Assembly (NCBI GenBank): GCA_025370075.1
Contig: CP073016.1
Span: 868,001 to 932,000, forward strand
From: Chryseotalea sp. WA131a
Lineage (GTDB): Bacteria; Bacteroidota; Bacteroidia; Cytophagales; Cyclobacteriaceae
Reading direction: 5' to 3'
DNA length: 64,000 bases
Every line of letters starts with the position of its first letter. Positions within the stretch are counted from its first letter, which is position 1. Under the pieces are notes generated by a model. It was not told the DNA's origin. It did not search any database and saw only the letters and a program-made list of their open reading frames with translations. This document shows positions 60,715 through 64,000 of this stretch, piece by piece. A program made the translations under genes and the position numbers.

Positions 60715-62250
60715 CTAATTCTTGGTAATCAAAAAATCAACCCGTCTATTCATTTTACGCGCTTCTTCACTATCGCTAGATGCAATCGGCCGTGAGCCGC
60801 CAAACCCTTTTCCTTTTATGCGCTTGGATGGAATACCCTTACTAACCAAATACGATTTTATTTTCTCTACTCGTTGTTGCGAAAGCACCACGTTCTTTTT
60901 AGCGTCTCCCCTATTGTCGGTATGGCCTTCTAGCTCAATTTCAACTTTTGGGTTTATTTTCATAAAATCAACCACGGCATCCAATTCGGCAAATGATTCT
61001 TCGAGCAACGCTGTGGTGCCCATATAAAACAAAACGCTTTTCAAATTCACGAGCGCCCCTACCTCAATGGGTTGAAGGGAAAAACTCATCTCCAACGCGT
61101 TTAGCTCAATGGTTTTTAAATCCAAACGCTCTACCACATTTACATACCCCTTCAATTCAATCTCAATGGTATAAGCTTTGGTAGAAGGAATGCTCACTTT
61201 GTACTGACCGTTGGCAGATGCTAAAATTGAAAAGGAAGAATCAGAACGAAACTTCAATGCTGCTGGAATGCCCACTTTTGTTTTGGCATTTGTTACCTTA
61301 CCAAAAAGTAGAATGGCGTTGGTAGTGTTTCTTGAATAATCCTTTTCTCTGATTTTTAAAAGCGTATCAATCTTAGGTTTCGCCTCAAACACAGAATCGG
61401 CCAATACTTTTATCACGCCATATCGATTGCTGTCGTGGGTAGAAGTAAACAATGAATAACCCTTCTCTTCGTACTTTCTAAAGTACAATTCACGCGATTC
61501 TGAATTTACTTGCTCACCAAGCCCAATAGGCGTTGACCATTTTTCCCAGCTTTCGTCCAATCGATTCGATACAAACAAATCGAAACTACCCAACCCACCA
61601 CGACCGTTGCTGGCAAAATACAAGGTGCGACTATCATCACTCAATGTCGGTGTCATCTCTTGAAATGGTGTGTTGATGTTCTTTCCAAGGTTCAGCGGCT
61701 CCGACCATTTGTTATTTTTTTTAAACGAAACATAAATATCCTCTCCTCCTAAAGTGTTGTACGATTCTGCCGAGAACACGAAAATATTGGCAGAGCGATT
61801 GATGAACCCACTGCTATTTGGAGAGCGATTTAAAAAATAGGGGATGGAAATATTTTGAGGTACGCTCCAGTCATTTTCATTTTTTTGAGAGACCGAAATT
61901 CCTTGAGTCGTTACAACGCCTTTTGCATAATGCCCCCACAAATACAAATCGCCCACATCGCTAAAGCCAACCACGGCATTGTAGTTTTCGTTGTTGATGG
62001 CACTTCCACCATGAATAGGTTTTTGCCATTGGCCATTTAAAAAAATCGAAACCCAGATATCACCCAAATCATTTTTGCCCCCTACGTTTTGCGGGTGCTT
62101 GGCAATGGTAAAATACAATGCTTTGCCATCGGGGCTAAGTACAGGATTCTGTTCATCATATGGTGAATTGATGTTGAGCAACGATGGAGCTTGCGCCCAA
62201 CTCGCAAGCGAAATCCAAAAAAAAGAAAGCGCAAAAAAAATATTTCTCAT
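60715..62250 (-). CDS. PD40 beta-propeller/OmpA envelope protein
   Basis: 511 residues with signal peptide. N-terminal half has PD40/WD40-like blocks (NPVLSPDGKALYFTIAKHPQ, TPTLSDDSRTLYFASNGRGG), then a CarboxypepD_reg-like beta sandwich (about 310-385) and C-terminal OmpA domain (EIELEGHTDNRGDAKKNVVL, SKRIKGKGFGGSRPI). Layout resembles PorE-like proteins of type IX secretion/gliding organisms, which lack TPR here, so PorE itself is not claimed. Confidence 0.85.
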   Translation of the reverse strand: MRNIFFALSFFWISLASWAQAPSLLNINSPYDEQNPVLSPDGKALYFTIAKHPQNVGGKNDLGDIWVSIFLNGQWQKPIHGGSAINNENYNAVVGFSDVGDLYLWGHYAKGVVTTQGISVSQKNENDWSVPQNISIPYFLNRSPNSSGFINRSANIFVFSAESYNTLGGEDIYVSFKKNNKWSEPLNLGKNINTPFQEMTPTLSDDSRTLYFASNGRGGLGSFDLFVSNRLDESWEKWSTPIGLGEQVNSESRELYFRKYEEKGYSLFTSTHDSNRYGVIKVLADSVFEAKPKIDTLLKIREKDYSRNTTNAILLFGKVTNAKTKVGIPAALKFRSDSSFSILASANGQYKVSIPSTKAYTIEIELKGYVNVVERLDLKTIELNALEMSFSLQPIEVGALVNLKSVLFYMGTTALLEESFAELDAVVDFMKINPKVEIELEGHTDNRGDAKKNVVLSQQRVEKIKSYLVSKGIPSKRIKGKGFGGSRPIASSDSEEARKMNRRVDFLITKN

Positions 62251-62262
62251 TAAAAAAAAAAG

Positions 62263-62389
62263 AAGTTAGAATGTAGGAGATAGGAGTTAGTATTTAGGAG
62301 GCAGAATACTGAACACCAACCTACCTCTTACCAATTACCACTCATCCCTTACTAATTAAAACCATTGCCTAGTACCTAATACCCAAAAC
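62263..62389. other. Low-complexity gap with TTAG/TAGG repeats
   Basis: Runs like gaagttagaatgtagga, gttagtatttaggagg and the complementary ctcttaccaattaccac, ccttactaatt. Such text recurs in several intergenic gaps of this window. No gene seen. Confidence 0.5.
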
Positions 62390-62977
62390 TTAACGCCCAC
62401 TCACCCACTCGCTTCCCTTCAGCGTAAACCTCCAAGGCAACTTCGCATCTTCACCTGCATAATCAATGCCAATACGTGGCGAGGCCAAAATGCTTTTTGC
62501 CAGCACGCGTGATGAACCTTCTTCAATCCAAATTTCATGATTCTGCAAAAATAACCCATTATGGTTTCGGTCAATGCCCAACGCCTTCGTTAGTTTCCCA
62601 GGACCACTTGTGATTTTATTCAGGGATTTTGTTTTCATCCTTTCTTGCATAACGCTTTGCCCGACCAACGGCTCCAATGCCCGAATCAAGACCGCATCCG
62701 CTTTGTCTTTTTGGTTGGTGACTACATTGAACAAATGGTGGATGCCATAACAGAGGTAAACGTAAGTTACGCCACCCTCTTCAAACATTACTTTGTTTCG
62801 TGGCGTCATGCCTTTGAAAGCATGGCAGCCGCGTTCTTTGTAAGAGTATGCCTCCGTTTCTACTATAATCCCACTCGTTAACTTATTGTTAACGTTGGTT
62901 ACCAGCACTTTACCAATCAGTTCTTTGGCAATGGTGGTCACATTTTGCCGTTGGTAAAAGGAGTTGGGCAGTTTCAC
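62390..62977 (-). CDS. 3-methyladenine DNA glycosylase (AAG/MPG type)
   Basis: 195 residues. Catalytic Glu in GIIVETEAYSYKERGCHAF, family block NKVMFEEGGVTYVYLCYGIH and LFNVVTN, plus ILIRALEP-like AVLIRALEPL. It excises alkylated purines in base-excision repair. Length fits the family (about 195-200). Confidence 0.92.
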   Translation of the reverse strand: MKLPNSFYQRQNVTTIAKELIGKVLVTNVNNKLTSGIIVETEAYSYKERGCHAFKGMTPRNKVMFEEGGVTYVYLCYGIHHLFNVVTNQKDKADAVLIRALEPLVGQSVMQERMKTKSLNKITSGPGKLTKALGIDRNHNGLFLQNHEIWIEEGSSRVLAKSILASPRIGIDYAGEDAKLPWRFTLKGSEWVSGR

Positions 62978-63033
62978 GCGTGGGTAATGTAATTCTTATA
63001 AATTTGCGCCTCAAATTAACCAGACAAACTCAT

Positions 63034-63882
63034 ATGAAAAACATTTTAGCAATTGCATTGATAGTGGTTGGCCTTGTTGCCCAAGCTCAAGTGCAAACCC
63101 CACAGCCTAGCCCTGCGGCATCGGTTTCTACGAATGTAGGATTGACCGACATCAAAATCGACTACTCACGACCAAGTGCCAAAGGCAGAAAGATTTTTGG
63201 CACTGAGCCAACCGCTGTAGTTCCGTTTGGAGCCATCTGGAGAACCGGTGCCAACAACGGAACAAAAATCTCCTTCAGCGAAAATGTGAAAGTTGAAGGC
63301 ATTGAAGTTGCCAAAGGAGAATACCTAATCTTTTCATGGCCTGGTGCTAGCGAATGGACAATCTCATTGTACAAAGACATTAAGTTAGGAGGAAACACAG
63401 GCGGTTACGACAAGACACAAGAGGCAGCCAACTTTAAAGTGAAAAATGAAAAATTGACCGAGCGCGTAGAGACATTGACTTTTGAAATTAGCGACATCGC
63501 AGCCGATAGCAAAACGGCCAAAGTACAATTAGCGTGGGAAAACACGTCTGTAAAATTCACCGTTGGTGTAGACTACGATGCCAAAGTGATGAAGTCGATT
63601 GAGGCAAGCACGAAAGTAAACCCTAACAACTACTTTCAAGCGGCTGTTTACTATTTAGAAAACGGAAAGGATTTAAAGCAAGCAAACGAGTGGATCAACA
63701 AAGCCGTAGAAGCGAATCCTACCGCATTTTGGATTTTATATCAAAAAGCTAGAATCTTAACGAAGCTTGGAGATAAGGCTGGTGCATTGGCGTCCTCAAA
63801 ACTATCATGGGAAGAAGCTAAAAAAGCTAACAACCGTGACTATCAAATGATGAACGAAGATCTTCAAAAAGGTTTGAAGTAA
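63034..63882 (+). CDS. DUF2911 domain secreted protein
   Basis: 282 residues from ATG 63034; the longer reading from 62980 lacks a signal peptide at its end. Signal MKNILAIALIVVGLVAQAQ. DUF2911 with IKIDYSRPSAKGRKIFG, IWRTGANNGTKISFSE and WTISLYKD. The last ~70 residues form TPR-like helices (NYFQAAVYYLENGKDLKQAN). Function unknown, periplasmic or outer membrane. Confidence 0.85.
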   Translation: MKNILAIALIVVGLVAQAQVQTPQPSPAASVSTNVGLTDIKIDYSRPSAKGRKIFGTEPTAVVPFGAIWRTGANNGTKISFSENVKVEGIEVAKGEYLIFSWPGASEWTISLYKDIKLGGNTGGYDKTQEAANFKVKNEKLTERVETLTFEISDIAADSKTAKVQLAWENTSVKFTVGVDYDAKVMKSIEASTKVNPNNYFQAAVYYLENGKDLKQANEWINKAVEANPTAFWILYQKARILTKLGDKAGALASSKLSWEEAKKANNRDYQMMNEDLQKGLK

Positions 63883-63902
63883 TCCAAATTTACTTCCTAT
63901 CG

Positions 63903-63936
63903 AAAAGGCAGGGTTTATGACTCTGCCTTTTTTATT
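63903..63936 (+). terminator. Terminator after the DUF2911 gene
   Basis: AAAAGGCAG pairs with CTGCCTTTT around 11 nt, followed by T residues. Confidence 0.85.
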
Positions 63937-64000
63937 GTCTCGGATTTCCAAAACAATTGAATAAAAATTGCGATTGCAATAACCACCGCACAACCGATAA

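Noticed and set aside
60715..62250. PorE of the type IX secretion system
   Set aside because: PD40 and OmpA parts are present but the TPR part expected of PorE is missing, so only the domain layout is stated.

Overview
The window looks like the chromosome of a Bacteroidota member, most likely of the order Cytophagales. The grounds are Bacteroidetes-type promoters (TAnnTTTG boxes), a gliding/type IX secretion C-terminal domain protein, serine palmitoyltransferase, DUF349, DUF3667, DUF6132 and DUF2911 proteins, an Hc1-type histone-like protein, and low-GC, gene-dense DNA. The species cannot be named from the sequence.

Left part (1-5.4 kb, mostly minus strand): a RiPP locus of the 'grasp-with-SPASM' type. 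Two paralogous 59-residue precursor peptides (4019-4198, 3785-3964) have a leader ending in GG and a Cys/Asp/Thr-rich core. They precede a hairpin terminator, an ATP-grasp ligase, a 73-aa lysine-rich protein, a SPASM-domain maturase without a radical-SAM cysteine triad, and two lipoproteins. A LuxR-type response regulator and a divergent XRE regulator flank it. From 5.35 to 6.68 kb lies a non-coding, GC-rich stretch full of nested imperfect palindromes.

6.58-19.15 kb is a sulfur (persulfide/sulfane sulfur) island. It holds thioredoxin, a rhodanese-thioredoxin lipoprotein, a Crp/Fnr regulator, a TauE/SafE exporter, a persulfide-dioxygenase-like protein with two rhodanese domains, a TolC/adaptor/RND efflux set, DUF2892 and DUF6132 membrane proteins, an HMA protein and two single-domain rhodaneses. 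Five promoters carry the same palindrome GTGAC-N4-GTCAC. In all five the first base of the palindrome lies exactly 44 positions (inclusive) before the last base of a TAnnTTTG-like box. This fits class II activation by the Crp/Fnr protein encoded inside the island, whose recognition helix keeps the R-E-x3-R pattern of E. coli CRP.

19.2-20 kb contains tRNA-Thr(TGT), its terminator and a tandem array of six 78-79 bp tRNA-derived units in which a 16-17 bp palindrome replaces part of the anticodon arm. 20-31.5 kb is housekeeping: DUF349 protein, YqgE, PdxH, C-terminal processing protease, MazG-like protein, TyrS, PAP2-like protein, phytanoyl-CoA dioxygenase family protein and SDR. 31.6-39.1 kb holds a sugar-use run (beta-phosphoglucomutase, PfkB kinase, ROK kinase, GH13 glucosidase), a DUF3179 protein and glycerol-3-phosphate dehydrogenase.

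39.2-57.4 kb has TerC, a DinB/YfiT protein, a YheT hydrolase, an SRAP-family protein that has lost three of its catalytic residues, PdhB, an OmpA/TPR lipoprotein, a glycosyltransferase, EbfC, a gliding-type secreted protein, HutH, an enlarged HisS, an Hc1-like protein, serine palmitoyltransferase, a ParE-type toxin-antitoxin pair, AccC and a DUF1015 protein. 57.8-59.2 kb is an intact IS1380-type element with a 5-bp target duplication, inserted at the start codon of a DUF3667 gene. The right end carries a TPR protein, a PD40/OmpA protein, 3-methyladenine DNA glycosylase and a DUF2911 protein.
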